A stretch of 64,000 nucleotides of DNA from Helopsaltes ochotensis. Its lineage: Eukaryota; Chordata; Aves; Passeriformes; Locustellidae. The position numbers and the translations under genes were made by a program. Below are positions 24,791 to 36,022 of the stretch, one piece after another. The stretch covers positions 4,688 to 68,687 of the forward strand of contig VXBM01000431.1 of NCBI GenBank assembly GCA_013400155.1. The letters run 5' to 3'. Positions within the stretch are counted from its first letter, which is position 1; each line of letters begins with the position of its first letter. The notes under the pieces were generated by a model. That model saw nothing but the letters and a program-made list of their open reading frames with translations. It made no database searches and was not told the origin of the DNA.

Positions 24791-27700
24791 ATGGAAATGA
24801 AGCTGGAAGCAAGGAGGGGCAAGGTATGCTTCTTTTCAGAATGTTGCTGCAGATGAAGTCTGCATGCCTGCTATGAAAACTCTATTACAATTTTTATATA
24901 ATCATTACTCAGTATAATCACTTGTGGTTTCTGTCATCATCTGGTCATCATTAACAGGATTTATATTATCAGACAAGTCATTTTCCCTAATTAAGTGGCT
25001 AACTGGAGATGGTATCCTACAGAAAACATCTGATATCATCATAAATATCCTCAAAATTATCTTGTGTGTACTGGCAGAGCTCTTTTGTCAGACTTTCATA
25101 TATTACTAAGCAATAAATTTTACCTTTAATAGCTGATAAATTTTGCTTCTCTTGTTATCAGATATAGCATAAAATACAGATATTTTTTCATTGAAGTCAA
25201 TTGTACATTTCTTTACCTTGATGTGACTTTAGAATTCTAATTCTTAATATTATGTGCATATCATTTCTATCTGCATTCCTCATTCTTCTATTTGTGTTCC
25301 TCATTCTTCATTTTCTAAGGATGGAACAGTGGCTCAGAGCAAGTACTAAAATTTCACAAATATTTGCATAATTTAAATGAGGAAGTGGACCTTTTCCTAG
25401 AATTTGAGACAAACATCCAAATATTTATTCTACATTTTCTCTAGAGACCTTAACATTCTGAAACATTACTGTTTCTCCTAATGTAAGTGGACAAAAGACA
25501 GACTGGAATATAAGATTAATGTAACAGGAAGAATGACTAATAATCAAAAAACAAATTTCATTACTTTTTAGGAAATCTATGTTTTTCTGGTTAAACCTGA
25601 TGTGACCTGTGCCAGAAATGTCATCTATAAAATTTAGATGATAGTCCATGGTGTCTCTCTTCTCACATTATCCTGTCATCTGTTCTCATCCAAAACAATA
25701 TGAAACTTCCTGAAAGAGAAGAGAGGTTTTGTCATCATAAACATCAAGTGACTCCTTCTTTCAATCTGTCTTCTTGAAGGAACATACAATGCAATGTGGA
25801 TTCCTCCTACAGAGTGATTATGATGCTATTTTTCTTCCTGGGGAAAAAAAAAAGAAAAAAGAAATCTCAACTAAACTGAGTCAACATTCCCCAGATTTCT
25901 ATTTTCAAGGTATCCAATGTTTAAAACTTGATTATTTTTACAGATAGATTACACTGTTAGTGTCAGGACAACAAAAATTGCACTTCTTTTTATCCAGTTA
26001 CTGGGAGCATCTCAAATCCATTCACTGAGATTTCACAGACAAAAAAAGTTCTGAAGTTTTCTGCATACATCAGTGGCAGTGGCAGTGTGGTCTTCGTGCA
26101 AATAAGTACATACCCTGCAAGGAAAATCTTCAGTAGGAAGATATTTCACTGCACCATGATCCTTATAAAGTAAGTCAATCATACCGCAGTCTTATGATAA
26201 GCATGCAACAGCTACAGGACATTATTCAGTGAATTTTTTACTATTTATGTGCTATTTTGGAGACATTTTTCTCATCAAAGGTCTGTCTGGAGAGTTTTTT
26301 TCTCTCACTGTTGCATACAATATTATTCTATATTGCCGAAGGCCCCAACAGAAGTACCATGGGAATTGAAATAATTTAGTGTAAAAAAATGTTCAACATG
26401 AAGATTGTTATACTCGATTTGGGAGATAAAAGACTTTAATGACCAATTACAAATCTACCTGTCTGATAGATTAGGAAGATGTAAGTCTTGGTATTTAGAT
26501 GTCTTACCAGAGTCTGGTTCACCCTGAGCTGAAAGTCAAATTCAAATTTTCAAAGTCAAAGCACTTGGAAAGCTGATGTGCTGACAGATAGATAAACCCC
26601 TTTTAAGATCTGAGCCTTCATCTCTGGTCTCTATTCCAACTTAATATAACACAAGTCTTACTGAGAGCAGTAGAAATAGTATGCACACACTACTTCTTCT
26701 ACCAAGGCCTTTCTTTTTCACTTCTCTGCTGCACCTTCATTAGCAGGTGTATGACAGACCACTCCAGAGATGTGATCTGGCTGATAATAAAGACTTTTTC
26801 CTAGAATTAATTTTCACCTGGAGATGTTCCCTGACCTAATTCACTGTGTGACTACACTCAAGCCATGAGTGCGCATCTGGAGAGGCTGAGCAGAATGGAA
26901 TCATGTCTTCTGTTCACAGCAATGAGTTATGCAAGGCTAAATTGCTAACTAAAGACTGAATTCCAGAGCTGTGGTGGATGAAATATTTAATTCATCACAA
27001 TCCATGTCTTCAAGAAGCTGACATACATTCTCCAGTTCCTGACATTAAATTAATAAATATATGAAAAGGTTTGTATTTCTTTTTTTTATTTATTTTCATG
27101 TTATATCAATGCATAGAATGAAATACACTGCCTGAAAATGTGTGTCATTAATGCACCCTTTATCCCACTAGTTCTATAAGTCAGTGATTTCATAGTTCAT
27201 ATTTCAGGTCTCCTTTTGCAATAATAAATTTTATCAGGTTTTTATTGTAAGAGGGAGAGACATTTGGAAAAAAGCTTGAAGGCCAAATATCTTTCTGTGT
27301 TCTAAGGGAATCTTGAAGTCAATGCAAGTATACATAGTGCCTTGCAGAACAAGTGCTTTTCTGTTAGATCAGCAATTTTCATCCATATGGTTCATACTTA
27401 CTAAACTAAGTTTGTACTCTGTTAAGAGCAGTCAGGCATAGTTGAATGCAGTGAGGTGAAAGCAATCAGATACAATAAGGCAAATCCATATAATACAATT
27501 TAAAAGATACTGACTTAACAAATCCCAAACTTTTTTGTCCTACCATTTTTTCAATGACACACTGTAATTCTCATACTTTCAAACACAGTTATAAAATATT
27601 TGTCATAAAATAGGAGCAACATGAATCTGCAGCATCATGTGCCTTAGTTTAATCTCAATTCTAGTGTATAAACCAAAGTGAAATTTGTAAAGAGCATGAA

Positions 27701-30223
27701 TAAAATTATAGAAATAATATTGGATTATCATGGTGCTTTTAATTACTGGCACTGTTGGCTGGGAATCCTTCCATTTTTGCAGATGTATCAGCTAACAGAG
27801 TTTTTCAAAGAGAAGAGTTTTCAGATTTCCAGGTCTATTACAGTTCTGTTGTGCATAGTTATCTCTACAAAAAGATCACAAGCTCGTCAATATTTTTTAA
27901 AGCCTGTAAAATATTTGCATATCTGGAGATCAAACAATCAATAATGTAAAATACATCATAAATATGACATATAAATAACTCTTTAGCAATAAATCATAGT
28001 AATTATAAATCATTTGAGCTTATAGACTTAATTTCTAAAATTTCCTGAGCACTTTGCATTGATCTACACTCAAGGTACCTAGTGGGCACTTAATAATTAT
28101 TACAGTAAGCATAGTCTCAAGCCTGCTCCACACAAGCCAGTCCGTTTGCTGAAAGAATAGAAAACTTTGGGATTTGGTAGTTAGTTTGCCATTGGATCAA
28201 TTTAAGATGGAGGCTCTTGTAAGATGCAGAATTGATGGCTGGTAGCCAGTGACTAGGCTGGACTGAGGGACTTGGTGGGGTTTGGGGCTGGTTTTTTGGT
28301 TGTTGTTTTTGGGTTTTTGGTTCATTTGGTTTGGGCTTTTTTTCCTGAAGCAAAATAATTGAATGGTTCAAATGTAATTCAATTTATTTCTAGTTTACTG
28401 GGAATTTTTTTTACTAGTTTGATTTTTTGCTAAACAGACAGTTGGTTCAAATTAACCCCAAATTTTTTCTTAACATTTTGCCATTTGCCACATACCATTT
28501 TGGTGGTACTATGTAGATGTAAGTTTTAAAAGAAAATGTTTTTTAATAGAAGTTTTGTCACAGAAGTGAAACTTTGAGCAATTGTGAAATAAAGTCTTAA
28601 TTAGGAAATTAATTATTTCGACATTCTGAGACAACTAATTTAATTGCTTTGAATTTCCTTAATTGCTTCAGTCTCCTGAAACTGATAAAGGATAAAGGAA
28701 ATGGATGTATGTCTAAAAAAACTATGGCAAAGGATGCAAGATTACTGAAAAGAAGTTTGTCAAAAGCCCTTTGCAAAAAGGCTAAAGCTACGTTTACTCT
28801 CAATAGTAAAGTTAAAGCACTTTTGTCACTGAGGACCAACTGAGGTTAAATAAGGTACTTATTATATAAGTTGGGATGGAAAGATTTCATGCAGAAACCT
28901 TCACACACATTTCTCTTGGTTTTTTCTTATTGTAACTTATATCTATATATTTAAACTTGCTTAGAAAATCTTTTGGAAACCTGCTGTCTTCTGTATTTCC
29001 ATACAGTGATAGTATAACTGGAGTTCTCATAGGCAAAAGGACACTGCCATTTTACTCTTGAGGTCAGAACTGATGACAAGGGCCCATTTTTGTTAAATGA
29101 TAACTGCACCATGTTTCTTGAAAACACCAGAGCAAAGCCGTGTGGAATCTTTTCTGCTACTCTATGATGGAATTTCATATTCTTGAAATAAGTGAAAAGT
29201 AAGCATATAAGCAGAATTGAGCTCCTGCAAAAATTGATTTCACAGTTGTGCTTCATCACTATTTTGACCTTTTGAAGCAGTTAAATAGAGCATTTTTCAC
29301 CTCCGCATATTAACTATCAAATTGTTATCATTTAGCTGAAAATGTTATATTGGAATGTTCATGATACAATAACAAGATTGGTCACACCATGAGTAAAATG
29401 CTGTTCTTAAACTTCTTTTCCTACAGGATTTGACAGGGAAGGAGGCAGTATAATTGCTTCGAAGATGATAAAGATTTGAGCCCTTATTCATTTCTACAGC
29501 TGCATCATAAGTCCATGGAAACTTAAATTGGCAGTGAAACTGTTAACTGACACAAAGTATAGATCCAACGCTACTAGAGATAAACCAATTGGTATTTACA
29601 TTGGCAAATATTCTTGCTGCATTATGTTTGCCCTATTTACTTCTTTGTCAGCAATGCATCAAGTACCCTATAGCATAATCCTTCTCTCAGCACTTACCAA
29701 TGAACTATGAAATAGTATTAAATAGAATTAATTAGAAGTTTTAATGAATCATGTCTGTCCTCATTTATTATACAATGTAATTTTCAAGGAGTGATTAATT
29801 ATGAGTTACGGATGAGTGAATGGTTAATGTAGTTTGTTAACCTTACTAAGAAGCTACAGTACATGGTGCAAGTTAGTTCTCCTCTATTGTTAGCACACTT
29901 AAGTGCTTGCCATTACTTCAAGTGAACAAGATTTTCATGACTTTGCTATTAAGATGCAGAATCGGCTAGTTGCTGACCTTCCTTCTGTATTATTTTTACA
30001 GTCTCTGAAAGACAAAACCTTTTCTCGCTCCTTCCTTTCCTTTCAACCTTAATTTACAGAGCGGATGGAAGCCACATGACAAAAACCCTCCCTCCCATCA
30101 AAGTGAACTTGTATGCTTAATTCCCAGTACATCATTTAGCTCATGCAATATTTTACCCAATTCTATCCAAAATTGCTAGATTCTGCTATGTTCTGAGCAC
30201 ACAGTATTACCATAACTATAATT
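24791..30223. other. Unique AT-rich sequence
   Basis: More than 5 kb without a recognised mobile element or gene. It includes a G/T-rich low-complexity run at 28274-28343 and A/T-runs at 25847-25862 and 27079-27092. Segments at about 26800-27010 and 29400-29900 look free of simple sequence and carry several TAATTA/ATTAATTA cores, but I cannot tell whether they are conserved. Confidence 0.45.
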
Positions 30224-30757
30224 TCAGCATTTCCTCCCAGCTGGAGCTGATAATATATCAGTGGTTTTGGTACAGCTGAACAGTTTTTTCACAGCACCAA
30301 GGCTTTTTCATTTTCCAGCTCTTGCCTGAAGGGATTAGGCTGGAGCTGCACAAGGAAGTGGGTGAGGACACAGCTGAGAGAGATGAACTCAGCAGACAAA
30401 AGGGATATCCCATGCCATACAACATTGTGCTCAGCAGTAAAAACTCAGGGAAAGGAGGAAGAGTGAAACATGCCCTTCAGGTTACAGCATTTTTCTTCCC
30501 AAATACTTGTTACCTGTACTGAGGCCTTTCTTTCCAGGAGGCAGCTAAACATCTGCCTGCCCAGGGGAAGTAATGAATGAATTCCTTATTTTGCTTTGCT
30601 TGTACATGCAGCTTTGCATCACTTCCTAAACTGTCTTTATCTTGACTCACAATTTGGTGTGGGTTTTTGAGGTTTTGCTCTTCCCATTTTCTTGCCCGTC
30701 TTCCTGCAGGGAATGAGATTGGGTGGAGGTTCACCTGTCAGCTGGGATTGGTTCACT
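30224..30757 (+). mobile_element. ERVL-type LTR fragment, old
   Basis: The segment is colinear with the promoter-to-3' part of a common bird ERVL LTR. Shared blocks are GGACACAGCTGAGAGAG, AAAGGGATATCCCATGCCAT, a degenerate TATA region (CTCAGCAGTAAAAACTC), CAGGAGGCAGCTAAACATCT, GTGAATGAATTCC-like (AATGAATGAATTCCTTATTT), a decayed poly(A) site (CCTAAACTGTC) and a 3' end near GTCAGCTGGGATTGGTTCAC. The TATA box and AATAAA are both lost, so it is inert. The family is the same as the minus-strand U3 piece at 4578-4830. Confidence 0.7.
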
Positions 30758-33099
30758 GTTGCTTCCACTCGGACCTCTTTAAAAAGTAATCATACAACAC
30801 AGGTGACATTTCTGTGAATACATATTGAGGTAATTCTCTTTTCCTTTTATTACCTTGGAGGGATGACAACATTTTTGAATACCGAAGTTCTCAATAACAA
30901 TATAACCCAATGAGACTACATCTTTGTCATAAAAACAGAAATCAAGGTCTCCTTAGCACTTTTTTTTTTTATTCTCCATAAATTTTACCTTATTATTTTG
31001 GAGTCTTAAAGAGGCACATCATTCCTTCTATTTGCCAAATGGTAATAACATAAAGTCATGAATTTGCACTGTCATCAAAATACAGTGGCTACCTTTCTAA
31101 TTCCACAAGCAGTCATAGATATGGATCCTGCCTCAGTAGGCAGATCTCCTTGGTAAGCTTAGATACAGAAATAAAACTGCTTAATATGTGGCTTGAAAAC
31201 ACTCCTTCTATACACAGCTTTTGCCCATGGCAGGATCCAATTCTTTGCGTCCACTAGTGTGTTTGCCTACAGCAATACCCTTAACTTTTGCTAGCTCTCA
31301 GAAGTAGTCTTCCTACTCAGTTTGAGGTCACAGAACAGGACCATCCTGAGCAGCACAGTTCAAGGCAGACAAGATCCCCCAGATCCCTGGGGCACAAAGT
31401 AGTCTCGAGTGCTTCATGTCTAGAGCTGGCCCCACACTAAGTTTCAGCCCAAAAGGAGTCCCAGAATTGCTCTTAACCAATAAACTGCAGAAAGTAACAG
31501 AATTTCATCTGTTTTTCCAAATCAGGAGGAAGAAATAAAATATATTCTCTATTCTTAGTGTACAAGGACTATAATGTTTCTACAGGTGTGAAGATTTTTC
31601 CACCTGAATGCACAAAATAATAATCCCAGCAGTCACTCTGCTGGGATTTCCTTTAGTTTTACCATAGTAAGTCTTAATATTAAATTTGAATAAAATCAGT
31701 GAGTAGATACAGGTTCAAGTTCTTGTTTCAGTGATAATATGAAATGGATCTTATACACATTCATAGTCAACTGCAAATTTATTATGGCTCTTACAGCTTA
31801 TACTTCAGCAAAGTAGTCATACAGCTTCTTACTAAAACATTTCTGCTGATGTATGTGTCTTCAACTGTGTTTTCTTTTCCTTAATCATGCTAAAAGCGCA
31901 GCAAGATAGTTGTGATTCAAAGCTTAAGTTCCTAATCTCAGAATAAGAGACAAAAAAAAAATTGACCTTTAACAAAATAAATTTGGGATTTATAACAGCT
32001 TATGTATTTAAAGATGTTGAGACAGACAGTGCTAGCCAAGTGTTGATAAATTTATGCCCAGACTGAGTGATTTGAGCAGGAGCTGTAGTAGATGAAAGCC
32101 CTCAAAAATGGATTAGATTATTTCCATTGAAGTAAAAAGACTTATTCAGAAATAATTTCTTTGTTGTGTTTGTGTGTGAAGTAAGCATGCATTATTTTTA
32201 AAATCAAGGAATTCTATCATTAAATTTATCCCAAGGTAACTTAGTGACGGTTTCTTTTATTGATTTGTAATTAATATCCATACTAAGGGGTGTCTGATCA
32301 AATGAGTTTTACATCTTTCATTCTGTATTTGCTAAGATAGTCAGCTTAAGCAGCCACCAAAACAAAACAAAAAATATTTCCTTCCCTCTTAGTGATAGAA
32401 AGCTTGAAAAAAACGGTTTCTTCACAAATTAGGTCATATTAATGTTTAGCGATCTTGTAGCAGGATGTTCTGCCCTCAAATGTGGTCAAGTAACTCAGGC
32501 AATGCCCTATTTGCAGAGCTGTAAGTGGTGGACTGAGTGGGCGTTGTCATGCTGAGTTTGGTATTGAATTATGCTAAAACCAGTCTGGCTTATGAAGCCC
32601 AAAGCTAACACCCTCATAGTGAGACAAAGATGTGACAGATACGGTAAATCCTTATCAAAAAAATGCTATGCTGACCAGAAGACATATGACAGACAGTCAA
32701 TCACTTTATACTGTAAAAGTCAAGTTCTACTTTTGTACAATTAGGATCTTCCAGCATATCTCTTCTTGTATGTAAGTATGAGTATGTATGAAGATTTCTC
32801 CTTTGGATGTCCATGCCCCTCAGCCCCTCAGGGCTGAATGAAAGAGATTTTGCTCATAATTGTTGGTATGGTTGAGTTACATCAATTTCTGCTTTAATAA
32901 TTGTTTGCCCTTGCTAGCTTTAATACAATTGCTTTAACATGATGGCTTCTATGTAGTGCACTATCCTATCTTATCCTATCAATTTTAACTTCTATACTGT
33001 ATAGTAAATAATTCTGATCAAGATACTTTTGGCTAATCATTTATCATAATAAATAATTTATTTTTACAGAAATATATCTGATTTTCCATTATTAATTCT
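30758..33099. other. Unique sequence with one strong hairpin
   Basis: No gene or mobile element recognised. It contains a T-run (30960-30971) and the perfect hairpin described separately. Bases 32965-32990 form a short CTATCTTATC-type tandem. Confidence 0.5.
31622..31648. repeat. Perfect short inverted repeat
   Basis: Arms of 11 bp (AATCCCAGCAG, 31622-31632, and its complement 31638-31648) enclose the 5-base loop TCACT. It is too short for a microRNA precursor, and there is no T-run after it. Function is unknown and may be none. Confidence 0.9.
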
Positions 33100-33104
33100 A
33101 CAGG

Positions 33105-33854
33105 TGTCTTGGGTTGCAATATATAACCAGAAGTGTGTATTCTGCTTGTCATCTGTTGAAACCAGCTGGGGAGGCGTTTTTCTTTTTCTCTTGTATAAAC
33201 TATTCCTCTCTCTCCAGGGAGGAGGGAGGAGGTGCCTTCTGTTAATGGGCAGCTGTTAAAACCAGGTAGGGCAGTGTTCTTTATCTCTTCTATGACCCAT
33301 CCTCCCTCCAGGGGGATATCTTCTGTTAATGGGTCATTAAGGCTCACCACATGGCTGATAAAATTACATCATCCCACTGTGAGCAGCTCTACCCAGTGGG
33401 AGCTGCCAAGCATTCCTACCTGAACAAAACCTGCAATTTCAGAACACTAAGGCAGCCTGTTTTTCCACTGGATTTCCCAGAGGAAGACCAAATCCATCTT
33501 GCCATCACTGGACCCTTCTACAGGATCATCTCTACTTCAACAGAACCACGTCTATTACTTCAGGAGAACTTACTTGGACGGCTTCCAGCACCCCAACCAA
33601 CAGGGAGTCAGGTCATACTCTGACTCTGTCAATGTCTCTAGGATTTTTGTTTGTTTGTTTGCTTGGTTTTTTATACTACTACATTTATATTTTTAATATT
33701 CCTAGTAAAGAACTGTTATTCCTATTCCCATATCTTTTCCTGAAAGCCCCTAATTGCAAAATTATAATAATTTGGAGGGAGGGGGTTTATATTCTCCATT
33801 CCAAGGGAAGCTCCATCTTTCCCTGCAGGACACCTGTCTTTCCAAACCAGGACA
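33105..33854. mobile_element. Solo LTR, 750 bp, ERVL-like, perfect 5-bp target duplication
   Basis: The element begins TGTCTTGGGTTG (33105) and ends AACCAGGACA (33854), with near-complementary termini (TGTCTTGG / CCAGGACA). It is flanked by ACAGG at 33100-33104 and 33855-33859. The 5-bp duplication suggests class III. Internal landmarks are two diverged copies of a TTCTGTTAATGGG-containing block (about 33236 and 33319), a T-rich (TTTG)n patch near 33645-33665, and AGTAAAGAACTG near 33703. The sequence is well preserved. Orientation could not be fixed: TATA-like sites occur on both strands. The same family occurs inverted at 43729-44495. Confidence 0.85.
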
Positions 33855-33859
33855 ACAGG

Positions 33860-34071
33860 GTAAAGTTGTACAAAGGTTCAATCACACCTCTATAATTTCT
33901 TAAACTATTGAAGTTCTGAGACTAAGATTGGACCCAGCTGCACCCAACAGCTCTGAGAAGGAGCTTAGAAAGCAAGGGGGTCCTTTCGGAATCTCTTGAC
34001 TCAACAGGAGGGCTGCTCTAACAAACTTTGTCTCAAGCTTCCACTCACACTGGCAACAGTCCCCCTCTTTA
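33860..34071. other. Spacer between two solo LTRs
   Basis: About 210 bp of unassigned sequence separating the 33105 and 34078 LTRs. It could be older LTR material but I do not recognise it. Confidence 0.4.
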
Positions 34072-34563
34072 ATACATTGTTGTTAAAGATGAAAGCATGA
34101 CAGGAAAGTTTCACAGATATGTAGGTTTAGCAGAAGGCTCTCTGAATGTGGAAGCTGAAAGCAGAATAGAGATGGAAGCAAGTTTTGATATAGAAGAATA
34201 AAAGATGTTAGGAATTGCTGAGCCAGTAGTTACTGGACAACTAAGAAAGCAAAAATTAAGTCGAGTGGGAAGAAGGTTTTATGGCTAGAGCAAAGGATAT
34301 GTTGACCATAAACAAAAAAGGTGTTTTTACCAAGCAGAAATAGGTCTCAAGAAAAGCTGAAGATACCATAGGCAAACAAACATGTCAATACAGCAAGCAG
34401 AAAAAGGTCTAAGAATATTCCACTGTAAGAAAACAGAAAAACAACTTTAAGCTTAAACTGTAACGTACTGACTCACGTGGTTGGAGAGTAGTGACCGTAT
34501 GATGGTAATGAAAATAGTTATGATAGGTTAGAAGTATTGGTAAAAGTATTGTGTATGATGCTG

Positions 34564-34610
34564 ATTGGTTATTATGTATTAAGATGCTCAGCAAAGAAAA
34601 CTATATAATG
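34564..34610 (+). promoter_or_regulatory. LTR promoter (CCAAT and TATA boxes)
   Basis: An inverted CCAAT box (34564-34568) lies about 35 bp upstream of CTATATAATG (34601-34610) in the ERVK-like solo LTR. The spacing is normal for an RNA polymerase II core promoter. Confidence 0.6.
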
Positions 34611-34720
34611 CATTGTAACCAGAACTAAGGTGGCTTCAGGCTTACCCATAAGCTGTAGCTAGCAGCTTTAGGCATCGCTCTGTCACCCACAACCCATGAC
34701 TGCTGCCACATCTTCTATAC

Positions 34721-34726
34721 AATAAA
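34721..34726 (+). terminator. LTR polyadenylation signal AATAAA
   Basis: AATAAA lies about 120 bp downstream of the TATA box of the same LTR and about 57 bp from its end, as expected for the R/U5 boundary region. Confidence 0.65.
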
Positions 34727-34789
34727 CAGCATTTAGAAGAGCCACCTGTTGTCCCAACATCCTTTGTCGACATATCTTCTACAATACAT

Positions 34790-35897
34790 AACTTATCTCA
34801 GGTGTTAACTTTGCAGAAGTCATTGTAAACATAGTTCTCAACTTAAGAAGAGTCCATTGGAAAATATATTTAAATAAATAAACAACAGAGAATGACCTCA
34901 TGGTATGAAGGAGACACATCTATCATAAAACTGAAGTGAGATGAAAAAATTTCAATAAAGAAAAAGAAATATCTGTGACATGAACCTCAATTTGTAAAGA
35001 CTTCAAACTGCAGGACTCCCGATACAGAAAGGCTGCTGCTGAGATACATCAAAAGTGAATCTTTATTGAAGAACAATTGCATGACCTAGTTTCTGGTCAG
35101 CAACAAGCTTTTGCAGAAAGTTCAAGAGCTGATAAAAATCTTTGTAAAGTTTGGATGTGCACTTTTATCTTTACACTAGTAGGAAGGAGGGATTAGAAAA
35201 GATTTTGCGCCATCTTATTTTAAATTTAATTCTAAAAGATATGTAAATTTAGGAACAATGGAAGAAACAAAAGTTGTAAAAACTAGATGTCCATAAATAT
35301 TTATTGTACTAGATAGAAGAAGTTTAAGATCTAGTTAGCATGCATGAAAATTTGTTTCCATTTTAAATAACTAGAAAGAGTAGAACAGAAAAATATAAGG
35401 AACATATGATTTGATTCAACTCTTCATATGCACAAAGTAAAGTTAAATTTTACAAAAAGGGTAGACAAGACTTTTAAAAAGACATCTATGATGTGTTGGT
35501 GCTAGCCAAACTATATGAAAAACAAACAGAATTATGGGATTTTTTCACCTGTCTAGGTTTGGGAGATTTTTTTGTTGCTTATGCAGTTATACCTACCCAT
35601 TCTGAGATCCAATCCCTGACATCCAGCCAGTTAAATCAGCACACCTCAAGCTACCCTGTTTACTTAACTCCTGCTTTTCTACACATGCACTTTACCCTCC
35701 CATGCCACACTGGCCTTCTAAGGTACATCTTCTAGGCTGACAGATATACCCTGTAGTGCATGAGCTCCAGAAACAGGCAGTAGCCCAGAGCAGTAACACT
35801 AGATTAGATTTGGGAGAAGGATCAGCAGGTGATGAATTTGACAGATTCTTGTCCCTCAATGAAGAACAGTAAATGGGGTGGTAGGAGAGGAAGGAGG
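34790..35897. other. Unique AT-rich sequence
   Basis: No gene or repeat recognised. Confidence 0.5.
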
Positions 35898-36022
35898 AAT
35901 CACATAATCAGAGAATATTCTGAGTTGGAAGGGTCATTGATTCCAACTCTTAAGTAAGTGTGTGAATAAAATCCACAAGCTTGGTGTCATTAGCACCATT
36001 CTCTAACCAGCTGAGCTAATCT
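35898..36022 (-). mobile_element. tRNA-Ile-derived SINE with CR1-type tail (TguSINE1-like)
   Basis: Read on the minus strand, the head matches a tRNA-Ile(AAT) gene. ATTAGCTCAGCTGGTTAGAG is the D-arm with box A, then GGTGCTAATGACACC is the anticodon arm, then a decayed T-arm (box B weakened). The tail GAGTTGGAATCAATGACCC.. continues to a CR1-like end with ACTCAGAATATTCTCTGATTATGTGATT. A tRNA-Ile head joined to a CR1 3' end is the design of the zebra finch SINE TguSINE1, which is mobilised by CR1. The tRNA fold is broken by substitutions, so it is not a tRNA gene. Confidence 0.85.

Larger units (their letters stand above)
34078..34783 (+). mobile_element. Solo LTR, 706 bp, ERVK-like, perfect 6-bp target duplication
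   Basis: The element begins TGTTGTTAAAG (34078) and ends CTTCTACA (34783). It is flanked by the direct repeat ATACAT at 34072-34077 and 34784-34789; six bases is the class II (ERVK) size. The U3-R-U5 layout is textbook: an inverted CCAAT (ATTGG, 34564-34568), TATATA (34602-34607) and AATAAA (34721-34726), with a U5 of about 57 bp. No internal region remains, so a solo LTR formed by LTR-LTR recombination is the simplest reading. The promoter elements look intact. Confidence 0.88.

Noticed and set aside
33105..33854. Assigning a strand to this LTR
   Set aside because: TATA-like and poly(A)-like sites occur on both strands and no internal region is attached, so orientation was left open.
35898..36022. 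Functional tRNA-Ile gene
   Set aside because: The head resembles tRNA-Ile but the T-arm/box B is decayed and the sequence continues into a CR1-type tail, so it is a SINE.
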